A DNA stretch of 64,000 nt from Icerya purchasi (Eukaryota; Arthropoda; Insecta; Hemiptera; Monophlebidae). The position numbers were made by a program, and so were the translations under genes. Below are positions 1 to 61,109 of the stretch, in pieces. Every line of letters begins with the position of its first letter. The first letter of the stretch is position 1. The notes under the pieces are model-generated. The model did not search any database. It was not told the origin of the DNA and saw nothing but the letters and a program-made list of their open reading frames with translations. The stretch spans positions 167,851,363 to 167,915,362 of the forward strand of contig CM077116.1 of the NCBI GenBank assembly GCA_039619475.1, read 5' to 3'.

Positions 1-1429
1 TAAATGATTCTCTTTGTTTCATATAAACTTGCATACTTATTTGCTAATCATTGTGCAGATATCTGAATATTACTGATCCTCTTCATCTAGTGTACGCGCT
101 GAAACAGCGGCGGAACAGACACTCTGAAGGCTCACTAAAACGAGATAGCCAGAACGTCCGTATATTCATCTCTCTCAATTAATAAATTCCCGCTGGTACG
201 ATATTCACTCGCACGCTCTATTCTATTATCTCTTCACCTGTGCATGTGAATTTTGGTAACTGCGAAAGTACGTCAACTGTTATCCCTTGCTGAAGTATTC
301 AAAACGCGCCTAGATATGTTTTACTTTAAAAACCGTACACTGGGTGTCACGTGATGTTTAACATTAACCCTCAAATATTTTTACTTCCAGTGAACGCTGG
401 AATTTTAAACTCTAAATAATGTAATTAAAATCAAAGATACCACAAAAAGTCAGCAAAGTATAAGCAGCAGTACTAATGTAACCAAGAAATTATAGCGTAT
501 GGTCACAAAGCATGCGCCTCTTCCAGCATTAATGAAAAGGCAAAAAGACGCCCGTTAAAAACGCATCTAGTTGGAAACTTTAACGCCTAAATTAAGTCAC
601 TACAAAATACCCTTAAAGTAAAGAACTTAGGAAATAATGTTAAAGAAAATTAAACAGTTCGGGAAGAAATTGTTCATTAACCGAACTACCTCGTAACATC
701 ATTCACACAAGTAAATTGCCAAAGTAAGTTATTGCATCAGCAAATATCAAACTAGTTTAATGGATCCTAAGGTGTCGTGCTGTGTTGTATTCATCTGACA
801 AGAGCTTGTAAATTAATCTTGCAGAAAGCAAGTTGTAAAAACCAGAAGTCGTGTAGTTTAAAAATTTCAGATGACAGACAGTACTTAAGAAACAGATTCA
901 AGAATAAGAAAATAGCGGCGACACTGTTTGTAGATTTGAGTACATAAATATCGGTGACAGTGTTCGTAGATTTGAGTACATAGACTAATTTGGTAAAAAA
1001 AAAAATGGATAATGCAACATAACGCACGATTTTTGGAAATTCATCGATACGACACTCAAGGACCATTACTGAAAGTAAACAAAACAATGAGATGACTCAT
1101 ACACTATTTCAGTTTTGTACACAAATAGCTGGCGAGTAAGAAACATTAAACTGAATGTATCACGCCAGAGGGGGAGGGGTTAATTTTAATGAAGTATAAG
1201 GAAAACGAATACTATTAACAGGACACAACACGCCGAATTATTATTTTTCTTTTAATTTACACTTCGCACTTGAAAAATGTAATAGCAAAGTTAAATTTTA
1301 ATATCAAGTTTATCAGTGGTGAAGATAAAAGTAATAACACGCGGTATAGAAGTTAGGTGTGACGCTTAACTTAATCTAATTAATGCAGTGATTTTTCCTT
1401 CCTCAATTGGATCATTATACATCTGTTAT
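1..1429. other. AT-rich flank without recognised gene
   Basis: No open frame, repeat terminus or RNA gene could be supported here on either strand. Short frames are present but have no recognisable domain or exon-like boundaries. There is a weak local duplication near 905-985 (two stretches reading ttgagtacata, each followed by related bases). Confidence 0.4.
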
Positions 1430-1830
1430 TTATAAAGTCACTATCAGTACTTGAAAAAAAATGACACTTCTGAAATATTTACTTATCTTCTGAAAAATTA
1501 TATTAAAATTTTTAATGCGCTTTAATTTGAACTTCTTTATTATCATTATTGTTACTGCTACTAGCATCTCTTTAATATTTCCATTTCGACAAACGCAGAT
1601 GGATTGATCCAAAGTGCGTCTCGAATTCTAAACATTGTTGCCGTATTTAAAATTGCAATTTGACGTTTTCAATAGATTAGGCGTGATCAGAGTAGCAATA
1701 TCCACAATGTACGTATGCTCGGTGCCTTTATGCGTTATTATTATGTCTGGTCTATTATGATTTGCTTTTTTATCTGCAATTATTCCTTTATTTCAACATA
1801 ACTTCACCGTGACACGTTCTATGTACCAGA
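1430..1830 (-). pseudogene. LINE 3' coding relic (NRPDI motif)
   Basis: On the minus strand 1793-1632 translates without a stop into a segment with HNRPDIII followed about 15 residues later by YIVDIAT. This matches the conserved block N-R-P-D-I...I-D-[IV]-A seen near the C-terminus of reverse transcriptase polyproteins of several invertebrate LINEs. The frame breaks on both sides, so it is a short dead fragment. The clade cannot be fixed from this piece alone. It lies beyond the 3' end of the legumain gene. Confidence 0.5.
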
Positions 1831-2157
1831 TGTGTACTTATACATCTTAATTTCTCGTGGTTTTGTACTAAGTTCTATTTTTTCGCTAAATTTAAATGTA
1901 GCTCTTTACATACACTATCGTGTCTGACGGTGTAATCAGTTCATCATTACCATTTCCACCCTATACTTTGCATAATTCTTCGTTTTCACCACCTGATTCT
2001 GAATTACACAAATGAACTCTTTTGTTTCTGCATACAGTTGACTAATCTGAATCCATTTATTTGATTCTCGCTTGTCTATATGTTTCGTTTTTGTAGCTGT
2101 AATCGATGCTTACATACAGGATTATCCTTTCCCAGGTCTCTTCCTTTTCGGATTACT

Positions 2158-2181
2158 GTTACTATTATTATTATTATTATT
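2158..2181. repeat. (ATT)n microsatellite
   Basis: A perfect run of about seven ATT units, preceded by an imperfect tttactgttact stretch. Confidence 0.8.
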
Positions 2182-2184
2182 ATA

Positions 2185-3160
2185 ACTTAAAAATTTACTG
2201 ATTTTTTGTAAATGGTACTAAAACTTTTAATACACTTTAAATTGATTTTTTATTAGTATATTATTAAACACATTATGCGGTGAGATCTCTAGCAGTGTAA
2301 TTTATGTCCAATTTAACTATACATATATGACGCATAATAAAACCAAAATAATCTTAAATTAGCTAATTGCGTATAAGTTGTGAGATAAATACCCCTTTGA
2401 ATACTCCTATTAGTTTAAGACGAAACTATCTTTATAGCATAATAACTTTGCTAAAACCATGCAGTACTCAAAGTATTTCAAAATGAATTCACTTACCCGA
2501 AATATTAGTAACGAGAAATAAACATAACAGTAAGCATACTGCTAGGTACAACATCTCTCAATAAATAAACTTTATAGAACAAACACTAAACCAAAAAATA
2601 ACTATAATAAGAAAATCAAACGACCAAAAATCACAATAAATTAAATAACATCACAAAAAAGAAAATAAAAAAGGGAAAAGAAAAATGAAACTATACACAA
2701 ATTTAGATATTACGAAACTTTCTAGAAATTCAAATACTATAACTTATAAAACGAAACAACAACAGAAATAAGGATAATCTAGTTTCAAATAAAACAGAAA
2801 ATTGCAATATACATGAAGTGTTCATTATGTAATTATTCTAAAAATTTTCAAAATTCTTACAACCTAGATAAAAATAAGTAAAAGCTTTAATTAACAAACT
2901 GCTAAATAGCTGTGTCAAAAATGTACATAACATTTTTATTACTCTAATCTATGTAAACAATGAATCGCAGTGCAGGCACATGAATTTTAATAAATTAATC
3001 GCTGTCACGTACATAAAGTATATTACCAGTTTAAAATTTAAATTTTAATTATTAATTGCTCTTTTAGATATTTATTATCGTTTCCATAATTTATAAAATA
3101 TTATCTAAACACTATAACACTGCATTTGCATTTTTTCGAAACAGTCATATGTTACAAATT
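2185..3160. other. AT-rich stretch, nothing recognised
   Basis: Very A/T-rich sequence with stops in every frame. No gene, inverted terminus or RNA was supported. Confidence 0.4.
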
Positions 3161-3164
3161 GTTT

Positions 3165-4563
3165 AACCTTTATATATACTTGCATGTTTACACAGGTTTC
3201 GCAGTGCCATGCTTAATGTATAATATTGTAAATTTTTGTTTATTTACTACAATTTTCTAAATAGATTTCATTTTGTTTATGTTATTCCAATTAGTTCTAT
3301 TATAATTTGTTCAACTTTTATACTTGCATGTTTACACAGGTCTCGCCGAGCCATGTTTAAGTTTTTGTTAAACAACATGTAAGTTGACTTAGATTCGTTA
3401 ATATTTAAATTGTATTGTTCTAACCATTTCGCGATTTCTATATAAACCTGGTAAACTTTATTTTCCAATACATTTTCATTCTTATCGGCTATTACTTTTG
3501 CAATATCATCTACGAAAGTGAAAATGTTTACATTAGTGGGTAATCTAATGTTATACATTTGAGAGAAAACTATGTTCCACAAGTACGGTCTTAAAATAGA
3601 CCCTTGCAGTACTCCCATAACGGTTTCTTGTTTTTTTGAATAATTACCAATTTGTAATACAGTGTAACGATTTTCGAAATATCGATTTACAATGTTCAAC
3701 ATGCCATTATGTAATCCTTACTTAATAGACTGGGAAAGAACCCTGAACTATTACGAACCATCAAAAAACGGAAGCTACAATACTTGGGACATATCTTAAG
3801 AGGATCTAGGCATACCATTCTAAAAATATTGAGGGTAAAATTACCGGGAAGAGATCGAGAGGTAGACGTCAAATTTCATGGATAGATAATCTTAACAACT
3901 GGTCCAACTGTTCCTCATTAGAACTTTTCCGAACAGCTGTTGATAGGAATAAATTCCAATTGTGGATCGCCAACCTTCGAAACGGAGACGGCGGATGAAG
4001 AAGAAGAAGTTCCTTTAATAATGCAAGTAATCTATTTAAATCTAAACTGTCGAAAGCCTTTGTTATATCAAGAGTAAGTAAGCATGTACGGTAATTTTTA
4101 TTTTTGTATATTCTTATTATTTGTAAAATATTGTGTATAGCCAATTCAGATGATCTACCTGGTAATGCGCCGTACTGGTTATCATGTATTATTCCGTTAT
4201 TTTCTACAAATTCTTTTAATTTATGAAGAATACATTTTTCATAAATTTTACTGAAATTAGATAACAAAGATATAGCTCTGTATGAAGTAGACGAGTTTGG
4301 ACTTTTATTCATTTTAGGTATTATAACTGTTTTACTTAATTTCCATTCTTGAGGATAATAACTATATTTAAATAGTACGTTAATAACTTTCGGTATTACA
4401 TCTGGTAACAAATTATGAAATCTTTTAATAAATCAATTTGATATTCCATTAAGTCCTGCTGACACTTTATTTTTAAGTTGTTTAATAATTACGTTAACTT
4501 CTTCTTTAGTAGTCGATATGTTTACGTTAGGTTCATGTACTTCTGCTTTAAATGGTTTTAGTC
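3165..4563 (-). pseudogene. LINE reverse transcriptase relic, interrupted
   Basis: Reverse transcriptase of a non-LTR retrotransposon on the minus strand. The upstream part (about 4560-4012) has the fingers and palm start, including YRAISLLSNFSKIYEKCIL and LLTLDITKAFDSLD with the first catalytic Asp. The downstream part (3714-3290) has VLQGSILRPYLWNIVF and the second catalytic block as FTFVDDIA, where active enzymes have F-A-D-D. The two halves join in sense (LLALLKELG / LHNGMLNIVN) if the plus-strand insert 3722-4010 is removed. A block of about 50 bp with tgtttacacagg is duplicated (3167-3222 and 3314-3362), so the 3' end is rearranged. Motifs suggest the R1/I part of the LINE tree. It is a decayed copy. 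Confidence 0.75.
3722..4010 (+). mobile_element. Nested 3' fragment of a second LINE
   Basis: Plus-strand piece inside the minus-strand reverse transcriptase. It translates to IKKRKLQYLGHILRG, then ISWIDNLNNWS, then LFRTAVDRN and ends WIANLRNGDGG-stop at 3999. This is the C-terminal tail of a widespread insect LINE type (pattern R-x-L-x-[YF]-x-G-H-I, then W-x-x-N-L, then A-x-D-R). It is followed by a short AAG repeat tail (agaagaagaag), typical for this type of 3' end. It is 5'-truncated and has one frame break in the middle. Its position splits the host reverse transcriptase, so it inserted later. Confidence 0.7.
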
Positions 4564-4682
4564 AAATATGTTTACTGTATTTGTTATTATTACTCATTGT
4601 TAACATTTTTTAATTATGATAAAAATAAACTTTAACACTTTTACACTTTTGTAACAATTGTATAATTTTTTTTTTTTTAAAA

Positions 4683-4724
4683 CCCCGACGCGTTTCGAAG
4701 CAAACACTTCATGTTCACGGGAGC
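4683..4724 (-). ncRNA. Hammerhead-like ribozyme motif, left arm
   Basis: Mirror copy of the motif at 4727-4768, identical base for base because the two arms are a perfect inverted repeat. It points outward on the minus strand; the expected cleavage base is the complement of 4687. Same G3/C8 swap and same extra U before stem II. Confidence 0.5.
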
Positions 4725-4726
4725 TT

Positions 4727-4768
4727 GCTCCCGTGAACATGAAGTGTTTGCTTCGAAACGCGTCGGGG
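4727..4768 (+). ncRNA. Hammerhead-like ribozyme motif, right arm
   Basis: Order seen: CCC (stem I strand, 4730-4732), core GTGAACA (4733-4739), an unpaired T, stem II GAAG/CTTC with loop TGTTTG (4741-4754), GAAA (4755-4758), a palindromic stem III ACG/CGT (4758-4763), C at 4764 as the expected cleavage base, then GGGG (4765-4768) pairing back to CCC. The usual core is CUGANGA. Here positions 3 and 8 are G and C instead of C and G. These two bases pair in the known hammerhead structure, so the swap is compensatory. Short palindromic stem III is typical of Penelope-element hammerheads. Activity is not shown by the sequence. Confidence 0.5.
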
Positions 4769-4850
4769 TTTTAAAAAAAAAAAAATTATACAATTGTTAC
4801 AAAAGTGTAAAAGTGTTAAAGTTTATTTTTATCATAAATATGTTTACTGT

Positions 4851-4987
4851 TCCTACGCTCTCTAAGTTTCTTCCGCAGGCCCTAATCAGGCAGGAATTCC
4901 ACTGTTTTATCAACTCTCAATTTCCTTTGCATGCAACCGTGTTTACAGATGGTTCGAAGAGGCCGGATAGTGTCGGTGCCTCTTTAT
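4851..4987 (+). pseudogene. LINE RNase H start fragment
   Basis: Short plus-strand frame ending at 4987: LIRQEFHCFINSQFPLHATV followed by FTDGSKRPDSVGASL-stop. F-T-D-G-S is the first catalytic Asp motif of LINE-encoded RNase H. The same segment, at lower identity, occurs at 63120 (plus), 41595 (plus) and about 61950 (minus), so it belongs to the abundant RNase H-bearing LINE family of this window. Only about 45 residues survive. Confidence 0.6.
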
Positions 4988-5280
4988 AATATATTTAGTT
5001 TAGCGTTGCGACTATTTAAAGATGGTAAATGTGGTCCGCTAAAATTCACAAATGTTAGATATAAGCACATATGAGGGGGAAAAATGAAAAGTAAATAAAA
5101 ATAAAAAAAACAAAACAGAAATACAACTATATAGGTAAACGTAAAAAGCAAAACCTTATCTATATACAAAATTTCATCCAAATCATATTCACAAAACATA
5201 AAATATTTTATAACTAATTTATGAATTGAAAGCCGCTTTCCATATAACTTTGCTTTTCAATACTGAACGCAGCAAAAATT

Positions 5281-5910
5281 AGGGGTCCTTCCAATTCGCT
5301 TTCCGGATGGTTGAAAAATGTTTTAAATGACTACACACGATTGTTATGAATATATTTCTATACGTTTTTTATTAGAAAAATTGTATTGTAGGTATGTAGG
5401 GTCGTCAGCTTTATCTATCGGTCTATTCGTTATAAAAACAAATAAAAAACGTTTTGTAATTTTACTTGTGATCAGCTGTTTTCCAACCAATTTGAAAAAT
5501 TTTCCGACTAAATCACTGAAAAATGTAATAAGAGTATACTGCCCATAAGGAGGTTTTTAAAATGTGCACAACATATTCTCAGTACTGAAAACATTAGCGT
5601 ATTCTAGGGGAATTTTGTAATTTCCGTGTAACTTTTTCAAAATTTTTTTCATAGGAACCTAATTTTAACTATAATCAATAATTTAGAAAAAAAGATCAGC
5701 AAAATCGATCGAGCCGTTCTTGAGATACATGTTTTTCGCAAATTGTGCAATTTCCATGCAATTTTTATTATCTTTATTTTTTTTGTAAACCTTCTCCTAA
5801 GAACTACGAATACAACAAAAAAACAAAAATTATCCAATTTGGTGCAGTCGTTCGAAAGTTATGCGCGTACATACATTTCGGCTATTCATTTTTATATATG
5901 TATATAGATT
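5281..5910. repeat. Interspersed repeat, copy 1 (about 630 bp)
   Basis: Non-coding repeat that occurs again at 37208-38395 in the same orientation, with long matching stretches (for example gatcagctgttttccaa, caaaatcg.tc.agc.gttcttgagat and ggtgcagtcgttcgaa). A third partial copy, holding only the last 80 bp, is at about 6985-7065. It ends near a short TA-rich tract. Short frames in it are not preserved between copies, so I do not call a gene. The class is unknown. Confidence 0.7.
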
Positions 5911-6029
5911 TGATGTACGTAAAAGGTACAGCTTGGGTGATCGATATGAGATTACAGATCTGATTACGCGAAATAATCTGCTTCCACTATCGATACTGCT
6001 TACGTCAAATAAATATATCCAAATAAATC

Positions 6030-6984
6030 CAGGAATACACTAAAGAAAATACGAATCATGTACATGAGAAAATTAATATAACGCAAAATAAAATAAAAAT
6101 GTGTGAAATTCTATCGTAATCAAAGAAGTACACGTATAATAAATTTATCTTGGGTAAATATATTTCACTACTTATGTTGAAAGAAAAATCTATTCATTGT
6201 ATACTTCATTAAGTTACGGATATATGTTTAATAAATCGTTAATAATAATTATTATGGGAAACCAAAAAGTAATTCGTCAAACAGAAATAAATTTGCGTAT
6301 ATATTCATACGAATAAACTTTGAATTTGTAATACTGATTCGAAGATAATTTTTTTTATGATATTGTATCGTATATAATAATAATCACGGAGGAATTAATT
6401 TAAATAAATAAGTAAATAAATGCATAATTGTACTTACCAAATTAAATAAATGATGAATGACTGAGGAAAAACTTTGAAATTTTTTTAAAATCAGTTTAAA
6501 AAGTTTGAATACTTTGAAAATGTTTACTTCAATGTTCGCAGAACGAAGACACAAATTCAAATGATCGAGGAGTTTGAATTTTTTATAGCAAACCATCCTC
6601 GAATTTCTAGCTTGTCCCGTTAAAAAACAGGTTTCTTTGGTACATATACCTACAGAAGTCGCTTCCGCAAATTTCGCAGCAGATCGTCATTGTAGCGGTA
6701 CATTTACGACGATTAGCCTTACAATGTGACCGGGACAGAAAAGTATTGTTCTTTTGTATCGGTGCCAATCATTAACCGCTTTGTGCAAATGATGATGTCG
6801 GCAAGGGACAATGCGTAGCGTGTCGGCATATATGCAATGAAGAAAAAAGGATCTGGTCTTTAAGAGGACTGTTTTTTTTGTTCGCTTTGTTAATTGTTTA
6901 TCGATAGTCAGGCCCATCTTCGTTATTTTTTACGATGACATCCTTCTATCTCACACATATACATACACTCTCTCACTAAATTAT
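6030..6984. other. Unassigned stretch downstream of legumain
   Basis: No recognised gene. A 76-codon minus-strand frame (6917-6687) stands in slightly less AT-rich DNA (6600-6900) but shows no known motif or usable splice sites, so it is left uncalled. Confidence 0.3.
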
Positions 6985-7065
6985 TCAATTTAGTGCAGTC
7001 GTTCGGAAGTTATGCGCGTACATACATTTCGACGATTCATTTTTAAATATATATAAATACAAAAA
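6985..7065. repeat. Partial copy of the 5281-5910 repeat
   Basis: About 80 bp matching the last part of the repeat: caatttagtgcagtcgttcg, then gttatgcgcgtacatacatt, then a TA-rich end. Confidence 0.65.
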
Positions 7066-7338
7066 TGTAAAATTTTTCGACAGCTATTTAATCCAAAAGA
7101 CTTTGGTTTGTCCAAACAGTATTATTAAAATCATATAACATTTACAACCTCAGACGCAGAATTATCGTATATTTTACAAAATATATTGCATAATAAGGGT
7201 ATGCAATCAAATCTGAAAAAAGTAATACAAGAAACTCACTAAATGACTTACCGAAATGAACCATTTCATTTCTTCTTTTTGTCCATGTTTGATAACACTT
7301 GGCTAATCGAAAACAATGAAACTTTGTAATTAAACAGA

Positions 7339-7344
7339 TTTATT
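7339..7344 (-). promoter_or_regulatory. LGMN: Polyadenylation signal of the legumain gene
   Basis: AATAAA on the minus strand, 75 nt beyond the stop codon at 7419-7421. Position and sequence fit the 3' end signal of the legumain transcript; the cleavage site itself is not visible. Confidence 0.5.
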
Positions 7345-7418
7345 TTCTAAACTTATGTAAATAAATAAATAGAATAAAAATTACACAATTAACATTAAAG
7401 GTAAACCCAAGTGATGTC

Positions 7419-57927
<50,509 letters not shown>

Positions 57928-58036
57928 CTAAAATTTAATTTAGGAAAATTACAAATAAATAAAACAGCACAATGCAAAAGTAGGGTTTTATGGTTAAAAT
58001 ATTATTTTTTTTTTCTTCACACTAACTAGAGAAACA

Positions 58037-58830
58037 ATGGAAGAGCTCCTGAATGAATTTAAGTCCATATTCCGTCAATTAGCGGAACAAACAGCATGGT
58101 TCTATCCATGCTTACCATGTTAGTTCAAAAATTAACCAAACAATGTTTTGCTTCCTGGGAATAGCTCAGTGGAACGTAAATGGCTTAAAAAATCATAAAG
58201 CCAAAGTCGAATTGTTCTTAACTTCCAATTGCGTAGATGTAATTTTAGTTGCTGAAACCCACCTTACTGATAAGGATTGTTTCAAAATAAATAATTATAA
58301 CACATATTCTTGCACACACCCCTCAGGAAAATCTCACGTTGGTTCAGAAATATTAATAAAAAGTAACATTGTACATTACAAACTAAATCATTTTAGGGAG
58401 GAGTATCTACAGGGAACTAACATTGACGTGTGGCCAGCATATATTATCATCCGCCTGTTATCCACCATGACATAAAATGACATCGATAGAATTCTGTAAA
58501 TACATAAAAAATTTAAGGAACAGATTTGTGTCAGGGGCAGATTGGAACGCCAAGCATACAGCATGGTGTTCTAGGATAACTACAACAAAGAGACGTGTGT
58601 TCAAACAAGCACTTAAAAGCCATTTTTTCATTACAAAACGTACCGCTGGTTACTGTACAGATATAAAGTCTTCCTTCAATCTCCTCTTTTCAATTCACTC
58701 TTCTATCATTTTAACTTTCGAAGACTCGGTTATATGCAGAGAGGAACAAATACATGGGAATCATTTAGGGAATATTTGGATACAAAATTAAACTTAAAAA
58801 CTCCCGGTCGCTACGAACACGACACCATTT
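58037..58830 (+). pseudogene. Jockey-type LINE: ORF1 end and endonuclease
   Basis: Plus strand, antisense to legumain, 110 bp upstream of its first recognised exon. The ORF1 end MEELLNEFKSIFRQLAEQ is followed, after a frameshift, by SMVLSMLTMLVQKLTKQ, comparable with the C-terminus of the ORF1 at 14164. ORF2 starts near 58143: IAQWNVNGLKNHKAKVELFL, VDVILVAETHLTDKDCFKIN (endonuclease E-T-H), a frameshift, FVSGADWNAKHTAWCSRITT (normally G-G-D-[FY]-N-A-K), then TNTWESFREYLDTKLNLKTP. It stops before the reverse transcriptase. It is a relic of a different Jockey-type family from the 11409-15994 copy. Confidence 0.75.
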
Positions 58831-58839
58831 TTTCTGCAA

Positions 58840-60770
58840 CTTTTATAAGCTGCTTCGCATGTTTTGTCATCCTTTTTGTTTTAAATTTGATTTATCAATT
58901 AACTTTATCTAAAGTTTTTTGTTGTATGCGCTGTGTATCATTAATAACTTACCAGTTGTCTCATTGTCATTTTGGAAATAAATAAACGGTTACTTTCTAT
59001 TAAAAAATTTTCTTTTATTGGACACGTATTTCGTGACATTTCCACCGCAGAGACTTTATATTTTTCGTTCTCCTTTAAAAGGCCTAAAAGCTCTGCTCAG
59101 TTGAGCTTGTCACTGGCGCCCAATAATTTTCGATATATATATATTTTTTTTTTTTTTATTCTAAATCATTGCGGAAATCGGTTCTTCTCAAATGTCGCCC
59201 ACGAACAGGGACATTGGGTCTTTCTTAATAAATATATATGCACACATATTTTCATGTGTGTATATTTTAATGACAATATTATTCTTAGTTCCACTCTTGT
59301 TAATTTTTCTGTCACAAAAATTTGTCATAAAGTTTATGTCACAAAAGTTCCTCCGAAAATGTGACATGGAAAGAATTACATTATCAGTTTTACATCTTCT
59401 ATATGAATTTAAAAAATGACAGAGCTGGTGTTTCGAGGGTGTCTCCAGGCAGAGTCAAAGGGCGGATCCCCTTGTGAGGCATAAAGGGCCGAGTTTATGT
59501 GTGTATATATATATATAATATATATATATAAGTATATTAATTTCGCAGAAAAACTAAATTATTAATGAGGAACAGTCCTAGTAGCAGTAACCTAACAATT
59601 CAAGATACTTAGCTTCATTTATAGAATCGTTTTCGTGAAAATGATGTCTATTAATATTTTTTGAACCTACAACGCATTACATAATACCGTTAGGACTATT
59701 CCGTATAAATTTGAGAACTAAATCTGGGGTTTCTTCACCAGAAATAATGTCTGACTTTCTGTTTACAAAGCCACTTGTGCAGGCAAAGTTCATTTGTCTC
59801 CTCCCAGAACGTGATGACCTTGTTGTTTTGCAAAGTAACGGCTTCTTTCTACACTCGGCTTGTAGAAAAAGATTCTCAGAGAATTTTAATTTGATTTTTA
59901 CTGTACATTTTTTTAAAACGTAATAGAATTTCGTTGCGTTTCTTTCTTATTATCCCCAGCTAAATAATGACGTTTCAATTAACATCTACATATACAGATC
60001 CATTATATATGCAGATGTATGCGCACGTGCGCGTGTGTATGTATGAAACAAAAATGTTACACAATCGGAAGGGTCAGTGTCAAAACAAAAAAAACATATT
60101 ATTAAGAAACACATTATCGTGTTCTATTTATCAAACAAGACATTATATTTAAATAGTTTTCTGATGCAATATGTTAAGGAAATTAAATGTGAAACAAAAA
60201 AAAATTGAAAATGAAAATGATAATAAATAAGTCCCAGAAATAAGAAGTTATATGCCAAAAATGAAACTTTAAAAAATTAAACAGTTCAGGAAGTTGTAGA
60301 TAAATCTGAAGAGTAAGAAAAACCAGCGAGATCTGAAATAGGGCTAAAAGATTTAGAAAACCAGACTTCAATAAAATTAATCATGGACAAGTTAGAAAGT
60401 TGAAAAGAGAACTTCGGAAAATGAAAAGTATCATTTATCAAAACTAAAAACGTTAACAAAAACAACGGAATCGGTCTAAAATTACAGACTGTCACCAAGT
60501 ATTTTGAAATTTAAAAGATATTTAAAGAATGGGAATTAAACAATTCTATATATTAAATAAGTTACAACACTAAGAAACAATGCATTAATTAATTAATAAA
60601 TAACTAAAACATTTTGAAGATCCTATATTTTAAAGCGTCAGTAAATGCGTCTAATTACGTTAGATAACGAAATTAGAAAAGACATTTTTTTCTTTTTAGG
60701 CTCGCCTTAGAAGATTTTCGTTTATTCTCTCTTCCGATTGATAGTAGAAGATAAAATTTGGTAATTAATA
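58840..60770. other. Upstream region, mostly unassigned
   Basis: Contains the second copy of the GC-rich end module (about 59440-59520, agggcggatccccttgtgag ... gggccgagttt, then a TA run to 59530). A minus-strand stretch at 60500-60200 shows weak resemblance to LINE C-termini but is not secure. No legumain start exon could be identified. Confidence 0.35.
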
Positions 60771-60779
60771 GGATTGAAT

Positions 60780-61045
60780 ATAGAGAGTTGGAGGCCATCG
60801 GTAAGTGTTACGATATTCTTCAACCTTTCGTACCCTGGCGTCTTTCGTATTCTACAAGAATACCGGAGTTTGCTTATTACACAGATTCGTGACTATTATA
60901 TACAGATTGCGAATGGGGCACTCTCGTATGGCCTTAATTTTTCCGATTCCTTGGAGCTTAATAATGACCATGTTCACGTCGACTGCGTAAATGGCGTTAA
61001 TTATCTGTTACTTCATTGTAAAAGAAAATTGCAGGGCTGTTTTTT
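60780..61045 (+). pseudogene. LINE C-terminal fragment
   Basis: The plus strand, in the 60805 frame, reads VFYKNTGVCLLHRFVTIIYR then LRMGHSRMALIF. The [IL]-x-R-L-R-[IM]-G-H-[ST]-R pattern is the conserved block before the C-terminal Cys/His motif of Jockey/I-type LINEs. The Cys motif itself is lost. Confidence 0.55.
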
Positions 61046-61109
61046 GAATAATTAATGGCTGCTAACATTCATTCTCCATACATCTTACATCATCTTCTAT
61101 GTTGCAAAG

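Larger units (their letters stand above)
4579..4835. mobile_element. Minimal Penelope-like palindromic element
   Basis: A 257-bp insert flanked by a 15-bp direct repeat, aaatatgtttactgt, at 4564-4578 and 4836-4850, which I read as a target-site duplication. Inside are a 35-nt unique tail (4579-4613) and a perfect inverted repeat with 111-nt arms (4614-4724 and 4727-4837, overlapping the duplication by two bases) around a TT loop at 4725-4726. Even the 13-base T and A runs match. Each arm carries a hammerhead-like motif pointing outward. The plan is the same as that of the coding Penelope-like copy at 56799-57662, so I infer a non-coding inverted pair of Penelope terminal repeats. A short foldback artefact of assembly is the main alternative, but it would not explain the direct repeat. 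Confidence 0.6.

Noticed and set aside
58150..58175. Possible tRNA B/D-loop-like string (gggaatagctcagtgg)
   Set aside because: It lies within the LINE endonuclease start, and no cloverleaf, T-arm or anticodon arm can be formed downstream.
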